The notes under the pieces were generated by a model. The model was not told where the DNA came from. It worked only from the letters and a program-made list of their open reading frames with translations, and ran no database searches. This document shows positions 35,607 through 43,224 of a DNA stretch of 63,799 nt, piece after piece. Source of the DNA: Comamonadaceae bacterium. Lineage in GTDB: Bacteria; Pseudomonadota; Gammaproteobacteria; Burkholderiales; Burkholderiaceae_C. The stretch spans positions 1 to 63,799 of the forward strand of contig CANBUY010000009.1 of the NCBI GenBank assembly GCA_947372745.1, given 5' to 3'. The position numbers and the translations under genes are program-made. How positions within the stretch are numbered: the first letter of the stretch is position 1; each line of letters starts with the position of its first letter.

Positions 35607-35624
35607 AACGTTGGGACACTACTG
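35607..35624 (-). repeat. Right terminal inverted repeat of the IS
   Basis: Reverse complement of the left end. The last two codons of the neighbouring DUF2127 frame (CAG TAG, bases 35624-35619) lie inside it. Confidence 0.9.
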
Positions 35625-36119
35625 AGTTGAAACCAACTTGGGTGTTAAATTTTTTCTTCGCTGCCAAAGTCGGATAACCATGTAGATCACGACAACGGCA
35701 TTAAATGCCAGCACCATGGCATTGATCCATGAGGGGTGCTTAAGCATATGGCTGATTTCTATCGGTAAGTAAATGGCCCCTGAGCATGAGGCTAGCCATT
35801 CAGCCCAAGTACGGTCTCGCCAGAGGCCATAGCCTTCAACAAACCGAATGAGCGAATACCCGCACGCCAGCATGACAACTTGACGAAGATCTGCACTTTG
35901 AAGCCAGGCCGCTTCATCGAGCAGCATACGGGGGAAATGGGCCTCGGGATCAAGATGGTAGTGCCCAATCAGTGCGTAGGCCAGTGCACTTATGTCGTGG
36001 TGAGCCAAGCTCAGTAAACCCAAACTCGCAGCGATCCCAGCCAAACCCTTGCCCCCTTCAAAGATTGCAATTGCACGCAGGATGCTGCTGCTCTTTGGTT
36101 CAGGAATTCTTTTTTCCAT
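35619..36119 (-). CDS. DUF2127 family membrane protein, 3' end altered by IS
   Basis: Predicted inner-membrane protein of 166 residues from ATG 36119 (MEKRIPEPK) with about four hydrophobic segments and family-like FEGGKGLAGIAASLGLLSL and FVEGYGLWRDRTWAEW. The function of DUF2127 is unknown. The final Gln and stop codon are supplied by the right inverted repeat of the IS, so the native C-terminus was changed by the insertion, although most of the domain is intact. A longer frame to 36179 lacks family similarity. Confidence 0.8.
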   Translation of the reverse strand: MEKRIPEPKSSSILRAIAIFEGGKGLAGIAASLGLLSLAHHDISALAYALIGHYHLDPEAHFPRMLLDEAAWLQSADLRQVVMLACGYSLIRFVEGYGLWRDRTWAEWLASCSGAIYLPIEISHMLKHPSWINAMVLAFNAVVVIYMVIRLWQRRKNLTPKLVSTQ

Positions 36120-36672
36120 GGAGTACTCGGTTCGCGCCTTATGAGGTTCAACTGAGCTCCCACAATTTGCGACAGCCAACAGTATGAATATACAAACAAG
36201 CGGTCACATTGAGAGGCGAACAGTCATGCGGAGGTATATCGGGAAATCCAGCACATATCGTGGCCTTATGCCGCTAATCATATTTACACTTCTGACCGCG
36301 ATTTTTTGAAGTTGCGCTGGATAAACTCGATTCAACTGAATCAGTTTTATTTCATGAATAACAGTATTTAAAAACAACAGAATTTCAGGGTGAATTCTGG
36401 CAACTGGGCATCGGCAGCTCAATCTTAACTCTTCAACACGGAAACTTGACCGAGTTTAATTTATAGCTCATTTGCCCCTGCCCAACTTGACCGGCAGCGA
36501 ACAACTATTTTTGCAATTAAAGTGGTAAGTTCAAAAAATCAACCTAAGACATTAAAAGGTACATCTTGGCAATGAGTACTCAGTAAGATTTCAACAAAGG
36601 ATGATTCATAAAACTTTACATTCAAGTACGTGATGACCACATCTTTATTTCTTGTGCCGACACCTAACATGA
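36120..36672. other. Intergenic region without recognised gene
   Basis: About 550 bases, AT-richer than the surroundings, between the DUF2127 and tctB genes. No convincing coding frame or RNA gene was seen; the short frame at 36204-36422 on the minus strand shows no family features. The place where tctC would normally be is empty. It likely contains the tctBA promoter. Confidence 0.5.
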
Positions 36673-36694
36673 CCTTTAAGAAAAACTTTAAAGG
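36673..36694 (+). promoter_or_regulatory. Hairpin covering the tctB ribosome-binding site
   Basis: CCTTTAA (36673-36679) pairs with TTAAAGG (36688-36694). The 3' arm contains the AAAGGTG ribosome site of tctB (ATG 36701), so the hairpin could hold back translation. There is no T-run, so it is not a terminator. Confidence 0.45.
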
Positions 36695-36700
36695 TGATAA

Positions 36701-37123
36701 ATGAATAATTTAAATTTGGTTCGAGGCCTGTGCTTGATGGCGATTTCGCTATTGTTCGGCCTCGTTTCTATGACCTACAAAATCGGGGAATTAAGCAGAG
36801 CCGGGCCAGGTCTATTCCCACTAATCGTAAGCTCATTGGTGTTTCTTATTGGATTGATGACAGTGGTGCGTTCACGCTTTGTCAAGCCTGTAACGATTGA
36901 CTACAACATGAAGAATATTGCGCTCGTTCTGCTTGGCCTGTGCGGATTTGCAGTGATCTCCGAGCACCTCAATATGATTGTAGGGATCATTTTCTTGGTG
37001 TTTTGTGTGTCTTTTGCCGGTAGTTCATATTCTGTTGTTCGAAATGTCAAAATTTCGGCCGGACTTATTGCCATTGCCTTTATGTTTAAAAACCTTCTTG
37101 GCCTTCAACTGCCCTTGTTCTGA
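36701..37123 (+). CDS. tctB: Tripartite tricarboxylate transporter small subunit TctB
   Basis: Small membrane subunit (140 residues, about four helices) of a TTT-family secondary carboxylate transporter. The sequence KIGELSRAGPGLFPLIVSSLVFLIGL is typical of TctB. Its stop overlaps the tctA start (TGATG). The periplasmic binding protein TctC, normally encoded first, is missing on both sides, so the system must borrow a distant TctC or be orphaned. The transport of threonate for the otn operon 5 kb away is possible but unproven. Confidence 0.88.
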   Translation: MNNLNLVRGLCLMAISLLFGLVSMTYKIGELSRAGPGLFPLIVSSLVFLIGLMTVVRSRFVKPVTIDYNMKNIALVLLGLCGFAVISEHLNMIVGIIFLVFCVSFAGSSYSVVRNVKISAGLIAIAFMFKNLLGLQLPLF

Positions 37124-38622
37124 TGGACGTCCTACACAACCTCGCATTTGGGTTTGAAACTGCGCTGACCTTGAATAATCTGATGTACTGCGCCATTGGC
37201 TGCGTAGTCGGAACGCTGGTTGGCTTGTTGCCTGGGCTTGGCCCCTTGTCCACCATCAGTCTTTTACTTCCGTTGACCTATTCCATTCCAACAGCCGGCT
37301 CGCTCATCATGCTGGCTGGAATTTACTACGGTGCCCAGTATGGCGACAGCGTGAGCGCAATCACGATGAAGATTCCGCATGCCAGCAGTATCGTGGCGTG
37401 TATTGATGGCTACCAGATGACCCTTAACGGGAAGACAGGCTTGGCCTTATTTACAGCCGGCGTATCAAGCTTTATTGGCGGAACCGTGGCAATTGTTGTT
37501 CTGTCAACAATGGCACCAGCCCTCGGTGAAGTTGCATTTCTGTTTGGCCCCGCTGATTACTGTGCCCTCATGCTCTTTGGTTTTTTGTGCGTCAGTTTTG
37601 TCACAACCGGGAGCTTGCTCAATGGCCTAGCCATGGCATTTATTGGTGTTTTGTTGGGTTCAGTGGGAACTGACGTGAATAGCGGTGCAGCCCGATTCAC
37701 AATGGACCTGCCTTTTCTGGCCGATGGTATTGGCTTGATCAGCATTGCCTTGGGCTGTTTTGGTATTGCCGAGGTGGTTAAAAACCTCGACAGTGGTAGC
37801 CAATTGACGCCGTTCAATGGTCAGATCAAGCTTATGCCAACTTGGCCTGAGTTCAAGCGAATTATCCCCAGCGCCCTGCGCGGTAGTGTGGTGGGTTCAG
37901 TTTTGGGACTTTTGCCAGGTGGCGGACCCACCATTGCTCAGTTTGCGGCTTATGCCGTCGATAAAAAATTCAGCAAGTACAAGCATGAGATCGGTAATGG
38001 CGCCATTGAAGGCGTGGCTGGACAAGCTGCAGCCGATGAAGCTGCCGCGCGGACCAGCTTCATCCCACTCATGGCCATTGGCATTCCCGAGAATGCGGTG
38101 ATGGCGCTCATGATGGGTGCCTTCATCATCAAGGGCATCCAACCTGGTCCTAATATGATCGCCCAGCACCCTGATCTTTTCTGGGGATTGGTCGCAAGTA
38201 TGTGGGTGGGAAATTGCTTCTTGCTCGTGCTTAACGTGCCCTTGGTGCGGTACTGGCTGTCGGTCTTCAAGATTCCTTTCAGTGCGCTATTCCCAGCGAT
38301 TCTGTTCTTCTGTTGTATTGGTACGTTCAGTATCAACAACAGTCTGGATGACATCTACATTACCGTGATCTTTGGTTTCTGTGGTTACATGTTTATGCGC
38401 TTGGGTCTTGAAGCAGCACCGCTAATGCTTGGCTTCATCCTAGGCCCAATGCTGGAAGAAAACTTCCGCCGGGCACTGCTTCTAAGTCGGGGGAGCTTCA
38501 GCGGTTTCTTTACCCGTCCGATCAGCGGTACTTTATTTGCAATTATTTTCGCCTTTATTGCCTGGCAACTGCTGACATTCTTCTATACATCGCGCAGAGC
38601 AGTGCCACAAGAGGCCGTCTAA
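37123..38622 (+). CDS. tctA: Tripartite tricarboxylate transporter permease TctA
   Basis: Large membrane subunit of 499 residues with about 12 helices. Conserved features: GLLPGLGPLSTISLLLPLTY near the N-terminus, YGAQYGDSVSAITMKIPHA, GLLPGGGPTIAQFAAYAVDK and the EGVAGQAAADEAAARTSFIPLMAIGIPENAVMALMM region, all hallmarks of TctA. It is coupled to tctB by a one-base overlap. A terminator follows about 60 bases after the stop. Substrate is unknown because the binding protein is absent. Confidence 0.94.
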   Translation: MDVLHNLAFGFETALTLNNLMYCAIGCVVGTLVGLLPGLGPLSTISLLLPLTYSIPTAGSLIMLAGIYYGAQYGDSVSAITMKIPHASSIVACIDGYQMTLNGKTGLALFTAGVSSFIGGTVAIVVLSTMAPALGEVAFLFGPADYCALMLFGFLCVSFVTTGSLLNGLAMAFIGVLLGSVGTDVNSGAARFTMDLPFLADGIGLISIALGCFGIAEVVKNLDSGSQLTPFNGQIKLMPTWPEFKRIIPSALRGSVVGSVLGLLPGGGPTIAQFAAYAVDKKFSKYKHEIGNGAIEGVAGQAAADEAAARTSFIPLMAIGIPENAVMALMMGAFIIKGIQPGPNMIAQHPDLFWGLVASMWVGNCFLLVLNVPLVRYWLSVFKIPFSALFPAILFFCCIGTFSINNSLDDIYITVIFGFCGYMFMRLGLEAAPLMLGFILGPMLEENFRRALLLSRGSFSGFFTRPISGTLFAIIFAFIAWQLLTFFYTSRRAVPQEAV

Positions 38623-38971
38623 TTCAGAACAAGTAACGGCAATGATTGATGACTAGATAACTTCAAATGATTACTATCTTGAAACCACCCTCGGGTGGTT
38701 TTGACATTTTTTTAAGTTCAATCTGAATGTGTAGAAATGATCACTCGATTATGGTTCGACTATCGATACTCATCGAATGAAAAGTTACATTCCCATTGAC
38801 ACTCATAAACTTAAGCTACCCTCAGGAAATGTATTACTTAAACTATGACTTATGGGCGAACACCTGAGCATAGAGCTCATTGAGCTGTAATTTTATTCAA
38901 GCGATGCTTTAAGGTGATTTAGTTTGCACAGCATTCCTTGTCCCAACGCTAAAAAAATTAGAAAGATATAA
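38623..38971. other. Intergenic region after tctA
   Basis: About 350 AT-rich bases. They hold the tctA terminator and presumably the promoter of the DUF4337 gene; nothing else was recognised. Confidence 0.5.
38682..38713 (+). terminator. Intrinsic terminator of tctBA
   Basis: AAACCACCC (38682-38690) / GGGTGGTTT (38693-38701) with a very short loop, followed by TTGACATTTTTTT. Confidence 0.85.
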
Positions 38972-39574
38972 ATGGAAATAAATCCTCTCGATGCAGTTGA
39001 ATCAAATCAGTCGAGGGCGACTTCTGTAAAGTCTTCCTGGCTTAACCCCGCCGTGGCGATAACTATCGCGCTACTGGCCACCTTCATGGGTATTTGCAAA
39101 GTCAAAGACGACAACATTGTTCAAGCGATGCAGCAAGCCCAAGCAGATAAGATTGATCATTGGGCATTTTTTCAAGCCCGAAACATTAGAGAAGAAATAG
39201 CCAAATCCACACTAGTGCAACTTCGATTGCAGTTGCTCAGTGCACCGGCACAGAGCCAAGCAGCGTATCAAGATCAAATTCAAGTGTATGAAACTCTGGT
39301 GAAGGATCAGGCGACCAAAAAAGAGGAACTGAAGATTCTTGCTGAAAAAGACCAGGTCACCTATGACGCACTCAATACGCATGATGATCAATTTGATCTC
39401 TCCGATGCTTTGATTGCAATCGCTATTTCTCTGCTCGCGGTGACGGCTTTGACACAACTCTGGTGGTTGTTTGCTTTAAGCTTAATTCCATCTGCTTTTG
39501 GCGTAGTCATGGGCTTGTCTGGCCTCATCGGTTGGAGCATTCACCCGGATTTTCTTATCAAGTTACTAAGCTAA
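38972..39574 (+). CDS. DUF4337 domain membrane protein
   Basis: A 200-residue protein with an N-terminal helix (about 27-45), a long helical, partly coiled middle and two C-terminal membrane helices (about 140-195). The NPAVAITIALLATFMGICKVKDDN and AMQQAQADKIDHWAFFQARN segments are characteristic of DUF4337. Function is unknown. It stands alone between two gene-free stretches. Confidence 0.85.
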   Translation: MEINPLDAVESNQSRATSVKSSWLNPAVAITIALLATFMGICKVKDDNIVQAMQQAQADKIDHWAFFQARNIREEIAKSTLVQLRLQLLSAPAQSQAAYQDQIQVYETLVKDQATKKEELKILAEKDQVTYDALNTHDDQFDLSDALIAIAISLLAVTALTQLWWLFALSLIPSAFGVVMGLSGLIGWSIHPDFLIKLLS

Positions 39575-39934
39575 GCACTTTGCGGATTGATGATGCATTT
39601 TGAGTTTTTAAAGGCTGGATGATTCACTTTTTATAGGTGGAATTTGGCATTGAATCTTCTTTTGAAAATATTCATCTGCTTACCTGCGATACCGCACTTC
39701 GACCGGCAACGAAGTTCCTACCGGCAGCTGCGGACTTGACACACGAAAGTACCGATTGGCTGACAGCTTAGGGTCTGGAACTGAAGTTCACCCCGGTGAA
39801 ATTTCAGAACCCCGACATCCAGCAGGAGTGAGTCTTGGGGTCAATTCAGGGTTGCCGAAAGCTACACGCTAAATTGAAAGACGCCTGTGAAAAAGCGATG
39901 CCTTTCGTACCTCAGAAATATGCCGTTCTTGGCG
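39575..39934. other. Intergenic region, possibly decayed sequence
   Basis: About 360 bases between the DUF4337 gene and the MFS gene. A short open stretch near 39776-39831 (LELKFTPVKFQNPDIQQE then stop) could be the tail of a lost gene, but no family is recognised. The ACCGGCAACGAAG/ACCGGCAGCTGCGG phrasing near 39700 has the look of degenerate intergenic repeats. Confidence 0.35.
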
Positions 39935-41167
39935 TCATTCGAAAGTAGAGGCGCCAGGCCGCAGGAACGCAAAGACCACAACGGCCGCCAACGACAGCGC
40001 CGCTGCCATCACGAACGCCAGACCTGGACTAAAGACCCACAAGGCTCCTGCCACCAGCGATGCCGGCAAGTACAGTAAACCGGTGACGAAGTTGTAAACG
40101 CCCACAGCAGTGGCACGGCGCTCAGGTTCAATGTCAGCGATGAATGCTTTGCTCTGCGACTCGTCAATTGCATAAAACAACCCATAAATGGCGAATACCA
40201 CCACCATTTCCCAGCGGCTGCTGGCCACCACTAACCACAGGTTGATGAGCGCATAGATGGCGTAGCCCAACATAACGATGCGGCTGCGCCCAACTTTGTC
40301 ACCGAGCTTCCCCACCAGTGGCGCCGCCATCACGCAGGTGATATTGAACAATGCGTAAAGCAGCACGATGTCGGTCACGCTAAAGCCCAGGGCATGTGCC
40401 TTTAGCAGGATGAACCCGAGACTGAAATATGCCAGCGCAAAAACGCCTGCCGGTAGCAGAAAACGCTTGAAGCCAGGACTGAGTTGCTGCCAGTTCTGGC
40501 CGATGCTCTCATGTTCATGGGGAACGCCGGGCTGATCCGGGATGCGCGTGAGCACCAACACGCTGATCACAGCGGGCACAAAAGCCACAAAAAAAAGCGT
40601 TCTGTAGGTGCTGGCCGACTCCCCCAGCCAGGACAGCAGTCCATAGGCCACCAGCGGCCCGAGCACGGCGCCGGACTTATCGAGCGCCTTGTGCACGCCG
40701 AATGCATAGCCCCTTGACTCCTTCACGGCAATGGACGACAGCCAGGCATCGCGTGGCGGCCCACGAAACCCTTTACCCAAACGCTCTATCACGCGAAAGA
40801 CGCTCAGACCCACAACGGATGACGAAACCAGCAAAATGAGCTTGGCCAAAGTGGAAAAGCCGTAGCCTGCGCTGGCAAGCCACTTGCGCCGCCCACTTCG
40901 GTCCGATAGCCAGCCCGCTAGGTAATTCAGTGAAGAAGCGGAAAAATCCGCCATGCCTTCAATCAAGCCCAATAACGCACTGGAGGCACCGGCCACCGTG
41001 GTGAAGAAGATGGCAAACACCGAAAAGACCATCTCTGAGCTCAGGTCTGTGAGAAAACTCACTAATCCGAGCTTGTAAACGTCAGGGTGGATCCGATGGT
41101 GGATCTCCGGCGAGCTGACTTCTGTTGCTGGTTCATTAACGACAGGCTGGTTCATAGCTTGCACCAT
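39935..41167 (-). CDS. Major facilitator superfamily transporter
   Basis: Inner-membrane transporter of 410 residues with about 12 helices. Motif A-like LAGWLSDRSGRRKWL in the first half and LVGKLGDKVGRSRIVMLG in the second are clear. KLGLVSFLTDLSSEMVFSVFAIFF at the N-terminus and ERLGKGFRGPPRDAWLSS are typical of an uncharacterised MFS group common in proteobacteria and often near metal or stress genes. The substrate is unknown. Met5 (41155) is an alternative start; neither has a good ribosome site. Confidence 0.9.
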   Translation of the reverse strand: MVQAMNQPVVNEPATEVSSPEIHHRIHPDVYKLGLVSFLTDLSSEMVFSVFAIFFTTVAGASSALLGLIEGMADFSASSLNYLAGWLSDRSGRRKWLASAGYGFSTLAKLILLVSSSVVGLSVFRVIERLGKGFRGPPRDAWLSSIAVKESRGYAFGVHKALDKSGAVLGPLVAYGLLSWLGESASTYRTLFFVAFVPAVISVLVLTRIPDQPGVPHEHESIGQNWQQLSPGFKRFLLPAGVFALAYFSLGFILLKAHALGFSVTDIVLLYALFNITCVMAAPLVGKLGDKVGRSRIVMLGYAIYALINLWLVVASSRWEMVVVFAIYGLFYAIDESQSKAFIADIEPERRATAVGVYNFVTGLLYLPASLVAGALWVFSPGLAFVMAAALSLAAVVVFAFLRPGASTFE

Positions 41168-41580
41168 TGTGGTTCTGATGGTTCGAATTGTTGCATTACT
41201 GATGCCCTTGATCGGTTGAAGATCTCATCCCAGTCCCACTTGAATTTTTAGAATCAAGTCTCGTCAGCAGTTTTACTCGCCCTAGAAACCGCGAGTCGCC
41301 CGTTGCTGGCCTACCGCTTTACCTCAGGTAACCCTTAAGCTGACTTTCATGGTCGGCTGCAACGGGTCTTGGGCGGAAGTAGCAGCACAGGTTCCAGTGC
41401 GAAGTTCTCCCAGAATGTGGTTCCCACGAATATCTCGCGCCACCCGTGTCGCCACCTTTGCAAGGTTCGCCGCCTGCAGATGTCACAACAAAACTCTGGT
41501 GTATTTATTGTCTAGGCCGCCGTCTCCAATTCGACTGACCTACCTCGCGATTTAAGGTGGCAGCAGTTGTCATTTCATCG
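41168..41580. other. Intergenic region upstream of brnTA
   Basis: About 410 bases with no credible gene; the plus-strand frame 41349-41555 shows no family features. A stretch near 41340-41390 (GGTCGGCTGCAACGGGTC) resembles phrases common in degenerate intergenic sequences of proteobacteria. Confidence 0.4.
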
Positions 41581-41602
41581 TATACACACTTATATGTGTA
41601 TA
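41581..41602. promoter_or_regulatory. BrnTA operator palindrome
   Basis: Perfect inverted repeat TATACACA (41581-41588) / TGTGTATA (41595-41602) with a 6-base spacer, 10 bases before the brnT start. BrnA-type antitoxins repress their own operon, so this is the likely BrnA/BrnTA binding site over the promoter. Confidence 0.7.
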
Positions 41603-41612
41603 ATTTTCGCTC

Positions 41613-41891
41613 ATGGACTTTATCTGGGACGAACCCAAACGCCAATCGAATCTAAAAAAGCACGGACTTGACTTTGTCGATGCTGCCAAAGTTTTCGACG
41701 GGCCGTTGGTGCTATTTGAAGACCAGCGAGAAAACTACGGTGAGCAGCGCATGATCGGTATTGGGTTACTAGACTACCTGATCGTCCTTATCGTTCATGT
41801 CGAATTGGATGAAAGCATCCGCATCATCTCCATGCGAAAGGCAGACAGCGATGAAACAGACCTTTATTACAAAAACGCCGGTTACTTCTGA
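41613..41891 (+). CDS. brnT: BrnT-type toxin
   Basis: Type II toxin of the RelE-like ribonuclease fold, 92 residues. The sequence WDEPKRQSNLKKHGLDFVDAAKVFDGP and the C-terminal IRIISMRKADSDETDLYY are characteristic of BrnT. It starts 10 bases after the palindromic operator, and its 3' end overlaps the antitoxin gene by 41 bases. As is usual for BrnTA, toxin precedes antitoxin. Confidence 0.92.
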   Translation: MDFIWDEPKRQSNLKKHGLDFVDAAKVFDGPLVLFEDQRENYGEQRMIGIGLLDYLIVLIVHVELDESIRIISMRKADSDETDLYYKNAGYF

Positions 41892-42174
41892 CGAAGACGC
41901 GCCCAAACTGACGCAGGCCGACTTTGACGGTGCCAAGTTGCGCGTGGCGGGCCGCGATGTCAACCGGGCAGAGTGGCAACTAGCCGTGCGCGCACGGGTG
42001 GGGAAACAGCGCATCAACATCATGCTGGATGCGCCCATCATCGAGCATTTTAAAGCGCTGGCGGGCAGTCGTGGCTACCAGACGCTCATCAACGATTCGC
42101 TGCGCCGGATCATTGAAACCGGCCATCTTGAAGCCGACCTGCGTCGCGTGATCCGCGAGGAGTTATCACACTAA
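41851..42174 (+). CDS. brnA: BrnA-type antitoxin
   Basis: Antitoxin of 107 residues from ATG 41851 (MKQTFITKTPVTSDEDAP); the frame is open further upstream but lies inside brnT. The C-terminal part RINIMLDAPIIEHFKALAGSRGYQTLINDSLRRII is a ribbon-helix-helix DNA-binding domain as in BrnA. It should neutralise BrnT and repress the operon through the palindrome at 41581. Confidence 0.9.
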   Translation: MKQTFITKTPVTSDEDAPKLTQADFDGAKLRVAGRDVNRAEWQLAVRARVGKQRINIMLDAPIIEHFKALAGSRGYQTLINDSLRRIIETGHLEADLRRVIREELSH

Positions 42175-42301
42175 ATCAGCCTCGCCGAAGTTAGCGCCAC
42201 TGACTTTCTGATGATTAATATTGGCCCCTGATCAGCCCAAATTCGGGGTAAACCCGGTTTCCTTGGGCACCACTAATTTGTATGATGACTTATCTAAAGC
42301 A

Positions 42302-42313
42302 AACTTGATCAAG
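42302..42313. promoter_or_regulatory. Palindrome upstream of the tetronate operon
   Basis: ACTTGATCAAGT, a perfect 12-bp palindrome 20 bases before the ltnD start. It may be an operator, but no regulator gene lies next to the operon. Confidence 0.45.
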
Positions 42314-42333
42314 TCAAAATAAGGAAATTACAA

Positions 42334-43224
42334 ATGACCAAAAATGTTGGCGTCATCGGCCTAGGGGCTATGGGGGGTGGCATGGCGCGCTCATTGCGCC
42401 GTCATGGGCACGCTGTGCATGTGTTTGATGTTCGCCCTGAAATGGCCCAAGCCTTTGCACTTGAGGGCGGTGTGGCTTGCGCCTCACTGGCTGAGTTAGC
42501 TGGGTCATGCGAGGTGATCGTTTCGGTGGTGGTGAACGCTGCCCAGACCGAGAGTGTGCTTTTTGGCGAAGGTGGCTGCGCTTATGCTATGCGGCGCGGC
42601 AGCGTGTTTGTAATGTGCTCCACGGTCGACCCCAACTGGTCTATCGCGCTGGAGTCACGTCTAGCGGCTTTAGGTATTTTGTACCTCGATGCGCCAATTT
42701 CCGGGGGGGCCGCCAAAGCCGCCAGCGGTGAGATGACGATGATGACCGCAGGAAAGCCTGAGGCTTACGAGGCAGTGGGCACGCTGCTCGACGCGATGGC
42801 CGCCAAGGTCTACCGGCTGGGTGAGCAGGCCGGCGCGGGCAGCAAGGTCAAAATCATCAACCAATTGCTGGCAGGCGTGCACATTGCCGCTGCCGCCGAA
42901 GCCATGGCGCTGGGCTTGCGCGAAGGGGTGGACGCCCATGCGCTGTACGAGGTCATCACCCACAGTGCGGGCAACAGCTGGATGTTTGAGAACCGCATGG
43001 CCCATGTGCTGGCAGCAGACTACACACCGCTCTCAGCCGTGGATATTTTTGTCAAAGACCTCGGACTGGTGCTTGACATGGCGCGCGCCAGCAAGTTTCC
43101 CTTGCCCTTGTCCAGCACGGCTCACCAGATGTTCATGCAGGCGTCCACCGCCGGGTTTGCGCGTGAGGACGACAGCGCCGTGATCAAAATATTTCCCGGC
43201 ATTGAGTTGCCCAAAAAACCATGA
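42334..43224 (+). CDS. ltnD: L-threonate dehydrogenase
   Basis: NAD-dependent 3-hydroxyisobutyrate-dehydrogenase-family enzyme of 296 residues, predicted to oxidise C2 of L-threonate to 2-oxo-tetronate. The N-terminal motif VIGLGAMGGGMARSL, the DAPISGGAAKAASGEMT substrate motif and the catalytic Lys in GSKVKIINQ are visible. The assignment to LtnD rests on the three following genes otnK-otnC-otnI, the set known from threonate catabolism. Its stop overlaps the otnK ATG by 4 bases. Confidence 0.9.
   Translation: MTKNVGVIGLGAMGGGMARSLRRHGHAVHVFDVRPEMAQAFALEGGVACASLAELAGSCEVIVSVVVNAAQTESVLFGEGGCAYAMRRGSVFVMCSTVDPNWSIALESRLAALGILYLDAPISGGAAKAASGEMTMMTAGKPEAYEAVGTLLDAMAAKVYRLGEQAGAGSKVKIINQLLAGVHIAAAAEAMALGLREGVDAHALYEVITHSAGNSWMFENRMAHVLAADYTPLSAVDIFVKDLGLVLDMARASKFPLPLSSTAHQMFMQASTAGFAREDDSAVIKIFPGIELPKKP

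Larger units (their letters stand above)
34446..35624 (+). mobile_element. IS4-family insertion sequence, defective
   Basis: An 1179-bp element bounded by perfect 18-bp inverted repeats CAGTAGTGTCCCAACGTT at 34446-34463 and its complement at 35607-35624. A 4-base AGTT lies outside both ends (34442-34445 and 35625-35628) and may be the target duplication. It carries one transposase gene, which has lost an internal stretch, so the element is probably not active on its own. Confidence 0.9.

Noticed and set aside
36204-36422. Small minus-strand frame in the tctB upstream gap
   Set aside because: No ribosome site, no family features, low-complexity neighbourhood.
41349-41555. Small plus-strand frame before brnTA
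   Set aside because: Cys/Arg-rich sequence without features; likely chance frame in decayed intergenic DNA.
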